Origin: Sphingobacteriaceae bacterium
GTDB taxonomy: Bacteria > Bacteroidota > Bacteroidia > B-17B0 > Aurantibacillaceae
DNA length: 64,000 bases
Direction: 5' to 3'
NCBI GenBank assembly: GCA_016709575.1
Contig: JADJMM010000018.1
Coordinates: 35,533-99,532 of the forward strand
Position 1 is the first letter of the stretch, and each line of letters opens with the position of its first letter. Below are positions 54,717 to 64,000 of this stretch, piece by piece. The position numbers were made by a program, and so were the translations under genes. The notes below the pieces were generated by a model. The model did no database searches and was not told where the DNA came from. It saw only the letters and a list, made by a program, of their open reading frames with translations.

Positions 54717-54960
54717 TAAATTTTGAGAATTGATAAAAACATCAACTCACCTTATTCAAGAAAACAATTAGGGTTATAATTAAAAGAATTGCGATAACTG
54801 AACATGGATTTCTGAAATTAAGAGTGAAACCAAATCCAGGAATTCTTTTTAAAACCAATACTCTTTTGTCTTTAGGATTGAAATAGAATATGCCCAATTT
54901 TCAATTGTTGGGGTCTTGGTGCATATTGTTTTGTTCTTCGTTCAAAATATTTTCTCAATC
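54717..54960. other. Non-coding stretch without a recognised feature
   Basis: About 240 nt, AT-rich, between the osmC-like gene and the end of a minus-strand gene. I see no promoter, hairpin or reading frame worth calling. Confidence 0.5.
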
Positions 54961-55473
54961 TTAAATACAAAATTTAAGCCCTATCCGATATGGAAGAATA
55001 GAATTTAAATCCTTTTTTCCATCGACTAACAAATTATACCCACCTAAAAGAGTAACGAAATAGAATTTAAAACCCAGATCTCCTGAAAAATAATTATCTC
55101 TTTGTCCTGATAACTTATAGGAACAATACCCTATTTTTATAAGTGGACCATAAAAACCTTTCTTTGTTTTTATCTGAAAAAATTTTTCAATATAATAGAC
55201 TGGAACCAAATAGTTTGCTTTATTATTAAAGTAAACATTAAATCCAACAGTTCCACCAAAGTATGAATGACGCCTTCCATAATAGAAACCTGGGCCTAAC
55301 GAACCAGAAAAACTATGAATTCCTTGATAAACATAGTCGCCAGAAATTATCGGAAATAAAAACAATCCTCCTTTCTTTTTTGAAGGTGTTGTGGTTGAAG
55401 TAGCGGAAGTGGTTTGAGCTAAAGTAGTCCCAAGACTTATAACAAAAATTAGTATTAAAAGTAATCTGACCAT
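54961..55473 (-). CDS. Hypothetical exported beta-barrel-like protein
   Basis: 170 aa. Signal peptide (~1-19, TTLAQ), a Ser/Thr/Lys-rich segment, then alternating aromatic strands (GDYVYQGIHSFSGSLGPGFYYGRRHSYFGG, GLFLFPIISG) ending RIGLKFCI. Likely outer membrane; family not recognised. Its start shares one base with the stop of the DUF2130 gene. Confidence 0.65.
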   Translation of the reverse strand: MVRLLLILIFVISLGTTLAQTTSATSTTTPSKKKGGLFLFPIISGDYVYQGIHSFSGSLGPGFYYGRRHSYFGGTVGFNVYFNNKANYLVPVYYIEKFFQIKTKKGFYGPLIKIGYCSYKLSGQRDNYFSGDLGFKFYFVTLLGGYNLLVDGKKDLNSILPYRIGLKFCI

Positions 55474-56636
55474 TACTCTCCCAATTCTAGTTGGGTCAAT
55501 CGCATTTGTTCTCTCACTGGCTGTGAGTTGTATTCAACAAAACCTTTTGAATCTGTTTTTCTCTTTTTCCAGATACCTCCCTTGTCTTTCACCAGATCGT
55601 TTTGCATGGAAGTAAATTTAACAAGCGTCCTGCATTTTAAATTCTGTACCTGTAAGGAAATTATATAGCATTGCCATTTTTTCACCTTTATTCTCCTGTG
55701 AAGAAGCAATGTTTATCCATTGTTATTACAGTTTCCCTTAATACAAAACACAAACCTTTGAATTCCTCAAATGAGCATATCCAAACGCCTTCTCTTTGTC
55801 CCATTCTTTCCATGTCTTTAGGAAAAGCTTCGGTTACCAATATGCCAATCGTTGCGCCCTTTTCACGCATATCGGCTTTAAACTTTTCTATCCAACCTTG
55901 TTGGAAGTCTTTTGTTCGCTTGCTTTCGTAGTATATGGTACCACAATTATGCTTTTCTCTCGTATTTACAATTTGTAAACAATCCGCACCTCTGGCTCCT
56001 TTTTTAATTTCTTCTATAGTATCTAATGGAAACTGCGCTCTAAGCCAGCTTTCAATCTCTAATTCCAACATTTCTCCTTGTCTCTGTGTTAGGCCTTGCT
56101 CTGCCTTTCTTTTCATTTCATCAACAAGCTTTTTCTGATCTTCGAGCTGCTTTTCCAATTCTTTTTGTTTCAGGAATTCATTTTCCGTAAGTTTATTTTT
56201 CAAGTTCCTGTTTACGTATAGTTTCAGTAATAGTTGCCCGCTCAGCATTCAGTTTTTTCTGCAAATTAATTTCTAATTCAGCCTCTTTGGTCTTTAATTC
56301 CTGCTCTTTTCTTAAAAATTCCAGTTCTTTATCGCGTGCTGCTTTTAATTTCTCTTCATTTTGAACATTAGTTTCACTTAAGAGTTTTAACTTATTCTCA
56401 TAATCGTTAGTAATCGATTTTTTTACAGACTCTTCAATACTTAACTTTTGCTTAACAAGCGATTCGTTAAGTTCACTTCTAAAAGCATCTTCCTTCTTTT
56501 TAAACTCTTCTTCCTTCTGTAACTGCCATTCTTTAGCCTTTTTGTTAAGGTCTCGTTGCACTTCATCCCTAAAAGCATCAGTCGCCTCAAATTCATGCTG
56601 GCAGTTCGGACATTTTATTGTTGATTTGTTGCTCAT
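55473..56636 (-). pseudogene. DUF2130 coiled-coil protein, broken by about four frameshifts
   Basis: Starts MSNKSTIKCPNCQHEFEATD (zinc-ribbon CPNC), followed by a long coiled coil (~40-190), then the DUF2130 domain: GARGADCLQIVNTREKHNCGTIYYESKRTKDFQQGWIEKFKADMREKGATIGILVTEAFP. The segments lie in different frames: the first ends near 56193, a second continues to about 55700, a third has ENKGEKMAMLYNFLTGTEFKMQ, and a last one has FTSMQNDLVKDKGG. Hence about four single-base shifts in the gene, most at short runs. DUF2130 contains a PD-(D/E)xK-like nuclease pattern in relatives; the role is unknown. Confidence 0.75.
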
Positions 56637-56716
56637 AATTATGCAAAGCTTTCTCGTAAATTTATAACTTTTATAGCATACAAATGTGCATATTTATAAA
56701 CATATTTAGCTAAGGA

Positions 56717-57220
56717 ATGAAGGAATTAGTATTGGTACGTCACGCCAAATCAGATTGGACCAAAGAAAGTATACAGGATATCGACCGCCCATTGGGAGAA
56801 AGGGGATATGAAGACGCGTATATTTTAAGTAAATGGTTTAAAGAAGAGATGGGTTTACCGGATTTAATTATTTCGAGCCCTGCAACCCGCGCCTTGAACA
56901 CAGCTTTTATTTTTGCCCGAACATTTGAGATGAAAGAAAAGGATGTTCTTATTGATGAAACGCTTTATGAAAGTTTTGTAAAGAGTTATTTGAAAAGCAT
57001 TTCACAGGTCAGCAATAAAGTCAACCGCTTAATGGTATTCGGACATAACCCAATGTTAACCGAATTGACGAATGAATTAAATAATGGTTTAATGTTTGAT
57101 AATGTTCCTACTTGTGGGATTATTAAAATTGGTTTTGAGTTTAACGATTGGAAAGAGATTTTAAACAAACAAGAAGGTAAGTTACTACTTAGTAAGTTCC
57201 CGAAAAGCTTCAAGAAATAA
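56717..57220 (+). CDS. sixA: SixA-type phosphohistidine phosphatase
   Basis: 167 aa of the histidine-phosphatase superfamily. RHG-like motif LVLVRHAKSDW at residues 4-14, second Arg in SSPATRALNTA, and catalytic His in VFGHNPMLTEL. The RHAKSDW form is that of SixA, which removes phosphate from histidine phosphotransfer domains. It is 2 nt upstream of ppk, an arrangement of the polyphosphate cluster. Confidence 0.9.
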   Translation: MKELVLVRHAKSDWTKESIQDIDRPLGERGYEDAYILSKWFKEEMGLPDLIISSPATRALNTAFIFARTFEMKEKDVLIDETLYESFVKSYLKSISQVSNKVNRLMVFGHNPMLTELTNELNNGLMFDNVPTCGIIKIGFEFNDWKEILNKQEGKLLLSKFPKSFKK

Positions 57221-57222
57221 CA

Positions 57223-59315
57223 ATGAAAAAGAAAAGTATTCCCTATATAAACCGCGAAATTAGCTGGCTTTCGTTTAACGAACGCGTATTACAGGAAGCC
57301 GCGGATGAAACAACTCCTTTAATTGAACGTGTAAAGTTTCTTGGTATTTTCAGTAATAACCGCGATGAGTTTTACCGTGTGCGTGTTGCTACTGTTCGTC
57401 GTTTAAGCAAACTGGGTAAAAAAGCCTTCACCCTTTATGGCGATGATCCTAAAGAACTACTACCAAAACTTCAACGAAAGGTAATTGAACAACAACATCG
57501 TTTCGAAGAAATTTATGTTCAAATATTAAAAGAGTTAGCGGAGCATAATATTTTTATCATCAACGAAAAACAACTCACTAAATATCATATTCCATTTGTA
57601 AAAGAATATTTCCATACCGAAATCATGCCGGCTTTATTTCCCATTATGGTGGATGAAATCCGTTCTTTCCCTTACATGAAAGATAAATCAGGCTATTTGT
57701 TTGTGAAATTATTTTCGAATGATGAAAAGAAGAAAGTAAAATACGCTTTAATCGAAATTCCATCAAAAGCAACAAACCGTTTTGTGTTATTGCCGGTTGA
57801 AAATGAAAACAAGTACGTTATTCTGTTAGATGACATCATTCGTTCGTGTGTAGATGAGATTTTTGAAGTATTTGGTTATAAAGCCCAGGAAGCTTACAAT
57901 ATTAAATTAACCCGCGATGCAGAATTAGATATTGATAACGATGTAAGCAAAAGCATGCTCGAAAAAATATCGAAAGGGGTTAAAGACCGTAAAAAAGGAT
58001 TACCGGTACGTTTTGTTTATGATGCTGCTATGCCTAACGATATGTTGTCGTTTATCATGAAGAAGCTGAATATGAATAAAAAAGATAATGCTATTCCGGG
58101 TGGACGTTATCATAATTTTAAAGACTTTATCAGCTTCCCAACTTTAGGTGAGAAGAAATTGGTTTACAAGCATCCTACACCTTTAGAGCATAAGTATTTA
58201 TTGACGAACAGTAATACCATTTTACAGACAGCAATGGGCCGGGATATTTTATTACATTATCCTTATCACACCTTTAATCACATTATCAATTTATTGAGAG
58301 AAGCCTCTATTGATCCAATAGTGGAATCCATTAAAATCACCTTGTACCGAATGGCTGATGCTTCCCGTATTGCTAATGCTTTAGTAAACGCCGTGAAAAA
58401 CGGAAAAAAAGTAACCGTGTTGGTAGAGTTACAAGCACGTTTTGATGAAGAAAATAATATGTATTGGGCAAGCAAGTTACAAGAAGAAGGAGCGCAAGTT
58501 ATTTATGGTGTTACCGGATTAAAAGTACATTCTAAACTTTGTTTAATTACAGCAAGATTAAAAGGAAAGGAAATTAAATGTGCTCATATTGGAACAGGAA
58601 ACTTTAACGAAAAGTCGGCACGTATTTATACCGATTTCAGTTTAATTACTTGTGATAAACGTATAACTGAGGAAGTAAGTAAAGTGTTTGATTTTTACGT
58701 TGATAATTTCAAAGTAGGAAATTTCAAGCATTTAGCTGTAGCTCCTTTTTACATGCGTAAAATATTTACAGCGCACATCAATAAAGAAATCCAATTCGCA
58801 AAAGCCGGAAAGAAGGCCTCTATAATTTTAAAAATGAATAGTTTGGTTGACCGTGAAATGATTTTGAAATTATACGAAGCGTCGAATGCCGGTGTAAACA
58901 TAAAATTAATTATCCGAGGCGCTTGTTCTTTGGTAACCGGTATTGAAGGGTTCAGTGAAAATATTCAAGCCTTCAGTATTGTAGATAAATATTTGGAGCA
59001 TACCCGTGTTTTCATTTTCCATAATAATGGTGATGAGAAAATTTATATTACTTCTGCCGATTGGATGAGCAGGAATTTAGACAGCCGTAGCGAAGTAGCA
59101 GTGCCTATTTATGATAAGGAAGTAAGAAAACAATTGAAAGATATTATAAACATTCAACTCTCAGGTAATACCAAGGTTCGTATTTTAGATTCTACCTTGT
59201 CTAACGAATATAAAAACCAAAACCGGGTGAGAAGAAAGTTCGTGTTCAGGATGAAGTGTATAATTATTTGAAGAACGACAACGAAGAGTATTTAAAGTCA
59301 CATAAAAAGAATTAA
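57223..59315 (+). CDS. ppk1: Polyphosphate kinase 1 (one frameshift at the C-terminus)
   Basis: About 697 aa with one base added near 59224. N-terminal domain YINREISWLSFNERVLQEA, then the head domain FSNNRDEFYRVRVATVRR, and the two phospholipase-D-like domains with catalytic His regions (ITLYRMADASRIANALVNAV, GLKVHSKLCLI, HIGTGNFNEKSARIYTDFSL). It makes polyphosphate from ATP. The frame breaks after EYKNQN; the restored end reads GEKKVRVQDEVYNYLKNDNE. Confidence 0.93.
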
Positions 59316-59328
59316 CAGCTACCGCCAA

Positions 59329-60215
59329 ATGATTTTGCAGCAATTGATATTGGGAGTAATGCTATGCGTCTCCTGTTTTGTAGGGTTTATGAAGTAGCCG
59401 GAAAACCACATTTCTCGAAGGAAGAACTCATACGTATGCCTATCCGTTTAGGCGAAGATGTATTTACCAAAGGAAAAATTTCGGAACAAAAAGAAGAACG
59501 CTTAATAACTTCCCTTCGTGGTTTCCATGAATTAATAAAGGCTTATGATGTAACCGCATTCCGTGCCGTTGCTACAAGTGCCATGCGTGATGCCTCTAAC
59601 GGTGAAGAAATTATTGCCCGCGCTAAAAAAGAATCGGGTATTAGTGTCGAAATTATTGATGGTAAGTTAGAAGCTGCCCTTGTATTTTCTAATCACATCG
59701 AGGAATTATTAAATCCGAAGTTTGCTTATTTGTATATCGACGTAGGTGGAGGAAGTACAGAACTCACGCTTTATTTTAATCAAAAAGTTATTGCCGCTAA
59801 ATCGTTTAATATTGGAACGGTGCGTATGCTTTTAAATAAAGATGATAAAGAGGAGTGGGAAGAAATGAAAGCCTGGTTAAAACGCAGCACTGTTGGTATT
59901 CACCCCCTAAACGCGATTGGTTCGGGTGGAAACATCAACAAAATATTTAAAATGGCGAATAAAAAAGAAACTAAACATTTAAGCTACGATAAATTAAAAG
60001 GTCAGTACGAAATGTTATGTTCTTATACTTACGAAGAAAGAATTGAGCGATTAGGATTAAAGCCCGATCGAGCCGATGTAATTGTGCCCGCTGCCAAAAT
60101 ATTTTTAACAGTAATGAAAACAGCTGATATCGATAAAATTTATGTGCCTCAAATTGGGTTATCGGATGGAATTATTCACGACTTATACGAAGTTCATAAA
60201 GCCAAGAAAAAATAA
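59329..60215 (+). CDS. ppx: Ppx/GppA-type exopolyphosphatase (start region frameshifted)
   Basis: About 295 aa. The conserved start FAAIDIGSNAMRLLF lies in an open frame that has no ATG before it; an ATG at 59329 in another frame needs one added base (MNFAAIDIG). Further motifs: VATSAMRDASNGEEI, YIDVGGGSTELTLY, GSGGNINKIF. The intact frame from 59364 misses the first phosphate loop. It degrades polyphosphate or pppGpp; its position right after ppk1 favours polyphosphate. Confidence 0.88.
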
Positions 60216-61015
60216 TGCTCTTTACTAATTTCATATTATTCCTTTCTTTTTCGATTACCGATGCCATTGATATTTTATTGGTGGCAATTATATTGTACTT
60301 ATTATATAATATGGTTAAGGGAACATCGGCCGTAAATATTTTTATTGGTCTCGCTGTTATTTATTTTTTGTGGATTATCATCCGCGCGCTCGATTTAAAA
60401 TTATTGAGCTCCTTAATGGGGAAATTCGTTAACGTTGGGGTAATTGCTATTATGGTAGTGTTTCAACAAGAAATCCGTAAATTCTTATTATACATTGGTT
60501 CCAACGAATTTATCCGTAGCCGTAACTGGAAAAATATTTTCAAATTGAAAATGGGTGCAGGTGAATCTGAAGAAATTGAATTGGATGTGGATGCCATAGT
60601 AAATGCTTGCTTCAGTATGAGTGAGACAAAAACAGGCGCTTTAATTATTGTTTCCCGTAAGTCCGACCTCAAATTCTACATTAACTCAGGCGAACCGATC
60701 GATTCCGGTTTAACCGATAGAATGTTGGAGAATATTTTCTTTAAAAACTCTCCTCTGCACGATGGGGCGGTAATTATCAAAAACAACCGCATTATTGCTG
60801 CCCGTTGTGTGTTGCCTGTGACTGAAAAAGAGAATTTCCCTGCACATTTTGGTATGCGTCACCGCGCCGCTGTAGGTATTACCGAAACTACGGATGCTAT
60901 AGCTATAACTGTATCAGAGCAAACCGGGGGCGTATCTTTAACCATTGCGGGAGAGATCAATGCCAATCTCAATAGGGACAAACTCCGCTTCCTTATAGAG
61001 AAGAACATTAAATAG
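60215..61015 (+). CDS. cdaA: Diadenylate cyclase CdaA
   Basis: 266 aa. Three N-terminal spans (~10-30, 38-57, 65-85) and a DAC domain (~100-260) with the DGA motif in NSPLHDGAVIIKNNRI and the RHR motif in GMRHRAAVGITE. Synthesises c-di-AMP from two ATP. The ATG overlaps the ppx stop, so it is cotranslated with ppx in the same operon. In other bacteria CdaA is usually coupled to ybbR/cdaR; no such gene lies next to it here. Confidence 0.95.
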   Translation: MLFTNFILFLSFSITDAIDILLVAIILYLLYNMVKGTSAVNIFIGLAVIYFLWIIIRALDLKLLSSLMGKFVNVGVIAIMVVFQQEIRKFLLYIGSNEFIRSRNWKNIFKLKMGAGESEEIELDVDAIVNACFSMSETKTGALIIVSRKSDLKFYINSGEPIDSGLTDRMLENIFFKNSPLHDGAVIIKNNRIIAARCVLPVTEKENFPAHFGMRHRAAVGITETTDAIAITVSEQTGGVSLTIAGEINANLNRDKLRFLIEKNIK

Positions 61016-61026
61016 CATTAAATTGC

Positions 61027-61034
61027 TATCTTTG
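61027..61034 (+). promoter_or_regulatory. -7 promoter box immediately upstream of the ABC-F gene
   Basis: TATCTTTG lies 7 nt before the ATG at 61042, a perfect TAnnTTTG box. As with mtaB the leader would be almost absent. Confidence 0.45.
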
Positions 61035-61041
61035 CGCCCTC

Positions 61042-62939
61042 ATGAACTTGCTTTCTGTCAACAATCTTTCTAAATCTTACGGCGACCGTATTTTATTCAG
61101 AAATATATCCTTTGGTATAAACCAAGGTGATAAAGTCGCTTTAGTGGCTAAAAATGGTAGTGGAAAATCCACTTTATTTAAAATATTAAAAGGGTATTGA
61201 GATTGCAGATAGCGGGGAATCGGTGTTCAGAAAAGATATCATGGTTTCATTTTTGGATCAGGATATTATTCTGAACGAAGAATTAACTATTATCGATCAT
61301 GTGTTTGCTTCCGACAATAAATTAACCAGGTGTATCAAAGCTTACGAAATAGCGGTTAAACTTTCAGAAGAAGGTCATGTGAGTGCGGCTAATTTGCTGG
61401 AAAGTTCATTAGCAGAAATGAATGAGCTGAATGGTTGGGATTATGAAATGACAGTTAAAGAAATCCTATCCCGACTAGAGCTTAGTAATTTTGAACAGAG
61501 TATAAAAACATTAAGCGGTGGACAAAAGAAACGTCTGGCATTAGCTCAGGTTTTAATTAATAAACCGGATTTATTAATAATGGATGAGCCTACCAATCAT
61601 TTAGATATTGAAATGATTGAATGGTTAGAGAATTATATTGCTAAAGAAGATATCAGTGTATTACTTGTAACTCATGATAGATATTTTCTAGATGCAATTT
61701 GTAATACAGTTTTAGAATTAGACAACACGCAACTTTACGAATACAGAGGAGATTATAGTTATTTCGTGACCAAAAAAGCGGAACGTGAATCTATCTTTAA
61801 TTCGGAAGTCGATAAAGCAAAGAATTTATATAAACGCGAATTGGAATGGGTGCGAAAAATGCCTAAAGCACGTACTGTAAAATCAAAATCGCGTGTTGAT
61901 GCATTCAGCGATATCGAACTAAAGGCAAAACAAAAACGTATTGATAAGCAAGTTGAGTTAAGTGTGAAAATGGAACGTTTGGGCTCTAAGATTCTTGAAT
62001 TAATTAAAATCAGTAAATCATTCGGGCCAAAGAAAATATTAGAACCATTCTCTTACACCTTTAAAAAAGGAGAGAAGATTGGTATTATTGGAAAGAACGG
62101 AGTAGGGAAGAGCACTTTCTTAAATATTTTACAAGGCTTAGAAGGATATGATACAGGAAAGATCCAAACGGGCGAAACTGTAATTTTTGGTTATTATTCG
62201 CAAGGTGGAATTAAAGTTAGTGAAGATAAACGTGTAATAGAAGTTGTCCGTGATATAGCGGATTATATTCCTTTAGCGAATGGTACTCAATTATCCGCTT
62301 CACAATTATTAACCCGTTTCAATTTCCCGCCTGAAGTCCAATTTAGCTACGTAAAAAAATTAAGTGGTGGAGAAAAAAGAAGATTATATCTACTAACCGT
62401 ACTTCAGAAAAATCCTAACTTCTTAATATTAGATGAGCCTACTAATGATTTGGATATTCCGACCTTACAAGTATTAGAAGAATTCTTAGCTGATTTTGGT
62501 GGTTGCGTTATTATTGTATCTCACGATCGTTATTTTGTAGATAAATTGGTAGATCACGTTTTTGTTTTTGAAGGTGATGGTTTTATTAAGGATTATCCCG
62601 GCAACTACACCGAATACAGAGATTGGAAACAAGACCAAAAGGCTGAAGAGAAGTCGGCTAAACTTGAAGCTGTTATTGAAGTTAAAGCTGAAATAGCTGC
62701 CATAGAAAAACTAAGCAGGATTATTCAAAAAAGCTATCCTTTAAAGAGAAACACGAACTTGAAACTTTGGAAAAAGAAATAGCTGAACACGAAAAAGCAA
62801 GAACAGAACTTGAAGCATTACTTAGCGAAACAACCGATTACGAAAAATTAAATGAATTGGGCGCTAAACTAAAAAAAACAACGAAGAAATGGATGCTAAA
62901 TCCTTCCGTTGGATTGAACTACAAGAAAAAATCGGATAG
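61042..62939 (+). CDS. uup: ABC-F ATPase, Uup-type (three frameshifts)
   Basis: About 632 aa in the repaired reading. First ABC: Walker A AKNGSGKST, signature LSGGQKKR, Walker B LLIMDEP. Second: GKNGVGKST, LSGGEKRR, FLILDEP. The linker is charged and helical. The C-terminal coiled coil (SFKEKHELETLEKEIAEHEK) is typical of Uup. Breaks: an extra G near 61195, one A missing near 62740, one A missing near 62875. Uup-type proteins act on the ribosome. Confidence 0.87.
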
Positions 62940-62944
62940 CACTT

Positions 62945-64000
62945 ATGCGTACCGCACTTAATAAGGTTCTAAATATTGGTTTTACACCGAATTACCAACC
63001 CTGGGAAATATTTCTTACACGTAAAATTAATTTCATTACCCTCATTGCCGTGTTTAACATGTCAACGGCAATCGCTTTGTTTCTTATAATTGGCTACAAT
63101 CAGTTTGTGTGTTTCACATGTGGCTTCTAGTAGCCACCTCTCATCATTCTTACAAATCATTTAAGAATTATGTCTGGGCAGCTTACGTATTTAATATAAT
63201 TGGTTTTGTTTTCTTCTTTATTAATTTAGCGGAAGGTATTAATTCATACGCTTCAGTATTTTATTTTCCTGTTATAATTTCATGGTTCAGTTACTCGGTC
63301 GCCGCGAAACTATTAAACATTTAATTAGTATTGGAGCACTTGGTTTTATCTCCATTGTTTTTATTGCATTCGGTTTAAAATATCAATGGTTGCCGCAGTT
63401 GGTTAATCCTGAAATTGAAGTAAACCTGGCAGTGTTTAATATTATTTTAGGATTGTTTACCGCTATTACTTTTATAGTAGCTGTTGTTAAAGAATCTTTA
63501 AGTCAGGAACGACAAATTAAAAGAATGTTGGCCGAAAAAGAAATATTATTAGCAGAAGTATTTCATCGTGTTAAAAACAACATGAATATTGTAACGAGTT
63601 TATTAAGTTTAAAAAAGAACTCATCCGATTCATTTGAAGTTCGCGAAGCTTTAGAAGAATGCCGTAGCCGCGTTTACTCAATGGCTTTAGTACATCAAAA
63701 AGTATTTAATAATAAAAATGAAGTCAGTTTAAATTTTAAAGAGTACGCGCAGGATTTAGTGAATGATATTATTAATTCATTAAACGGTTCTAAATCCGTA
63801 AAAACTAAGCTCGACTTAGATGATGTGTTTCTCGATTTATCAAATGCCATTCCATGTGGCTTAATTTTAAACGAACTCATTACCAATTCTTACAAGTACG
63901 CCGGACAAAACGGAAAGCCAATTGAGATTGAAATAACTTTGAAATCAAATGGTGACTTTGTAGAATTAGAAGTTAGAGATAATGGTCCCGGTATAGAAAA
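62945..64000 (+). CDS. Membrane histidine kinase (3' partial, two frameshifts)
   Basis: Starts MRTALNKVLNIGFTPNYQPW. Six or so spans to about residue 190 (NFITLIAVFNMSTAIALFLII, FNIIGFVFFFINLAEG, GFISIVFIAFG), then a HisKA_2 block VFHRVKNNMNIVTSLLSLKK with the phospho-His, and HATPase (CGLILNELITNSYKYA, VRDNGPGIE). Breaks near 63110 and 63285 are each one base short. The window ends within the HATPase domain. Confidence 0.83.

Noticed and set aside
1..64000. CRISPR arrays, prophage, insertion sequences, tRNA and rRNA genes
   Set aside because: No regularly spaced repeats, transposase or phage-structure motifs, tRNA T-loop (GGTTCGAATC-like) clusters or rRNA signatures were noticed on reading both strands.

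Overview
The window is about 36% GC by eye and looks like a Bacteroidota chromosome (Flavobacteriia/Sphingobacteriia-like; genus not decidable from sequence alone). The evidence is three secreted proteins with type IX secretion (T9SS) C-terminal sorting domains, a T9SS plug protein, a carboxypeptidase-regulatory-domain TonB receptor, a DUF4199 protein, a DUF4476 protein, and Bacteroidota-type promoters (TAnnTTTG at -7). Genes lie in short operons with 1-4 nt start/stop overlaps. I see no tRNA, rRNA, CRISPR array, transposase or prophage gene.

Layout. 0-8.5 kb: thioredoxin-like/OmpA fusion, grpE-dnaJ, a lipoprotein, ispE, mtaB, a TIGR01777 epimerase and an LD-carboxypeptidase. 8.5-12.4 kb: a thiamine-uptake block with two TPP riboswitches, one before a TonB receptor and one before a PnuC-type transporter plus NadR-like kinase. 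12.4-19 kb: glycine-rich T9SS cargo, purB, a P460-type lipoprotein, rho, DUF4199. 19-24.4 kb: a TetR-regulated efflux locus in which one reading frame joins an ABC-exporter membrane domain, without its ATPase, to a HlyD-type adaptor, followed by a TolC-like protein. 24.4-31.7 kb: YitT, an RND/MMPL exporter, DUF1801, small membrane and periplasmic proteins, a GreA/Rnk-like factor, TerC. 31.7-42.3 kb: sortilin-type T9SS cargo, small cytosolic genes, a secreted agmatine/peptidyl-arginine deiminase, NamZ, a LolC/E-type permease, a broken multi-spanning membrane protein and the T9SS plug protein. 42.4-51 kb: plsY, glutamate dehydrogenase, a HAD nucleotidase, two TPR-membrane proteins, paaZ. 51-56.7 kb: DUF4476, a half-length DEAD-box protein, a response regulator/histidine kinase/STAS-like set, OsmC, DUF2130. 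56.7-64 kb: sixA-ppk-ppx-cdaA, linking polyphosphate metabolism to c-di-AMP synthesis, then a Uup-type ABC-F protein and a membrane histidine kinase cut by the window edge.

About fifteen genes are interrupted by single-base shifts, both insertions and deletions, many in A, T or G runs, and one has an in-frame stop. They are dense at 38-41 kb and 46-64 kb. Most broken genes are otherwise well conserved on both sides of the break, so I read the majority as uncorrected sequencing errors rather than decay. Raw reads would be needed to decide. Broken genes are given below as single units with the breaks noted.
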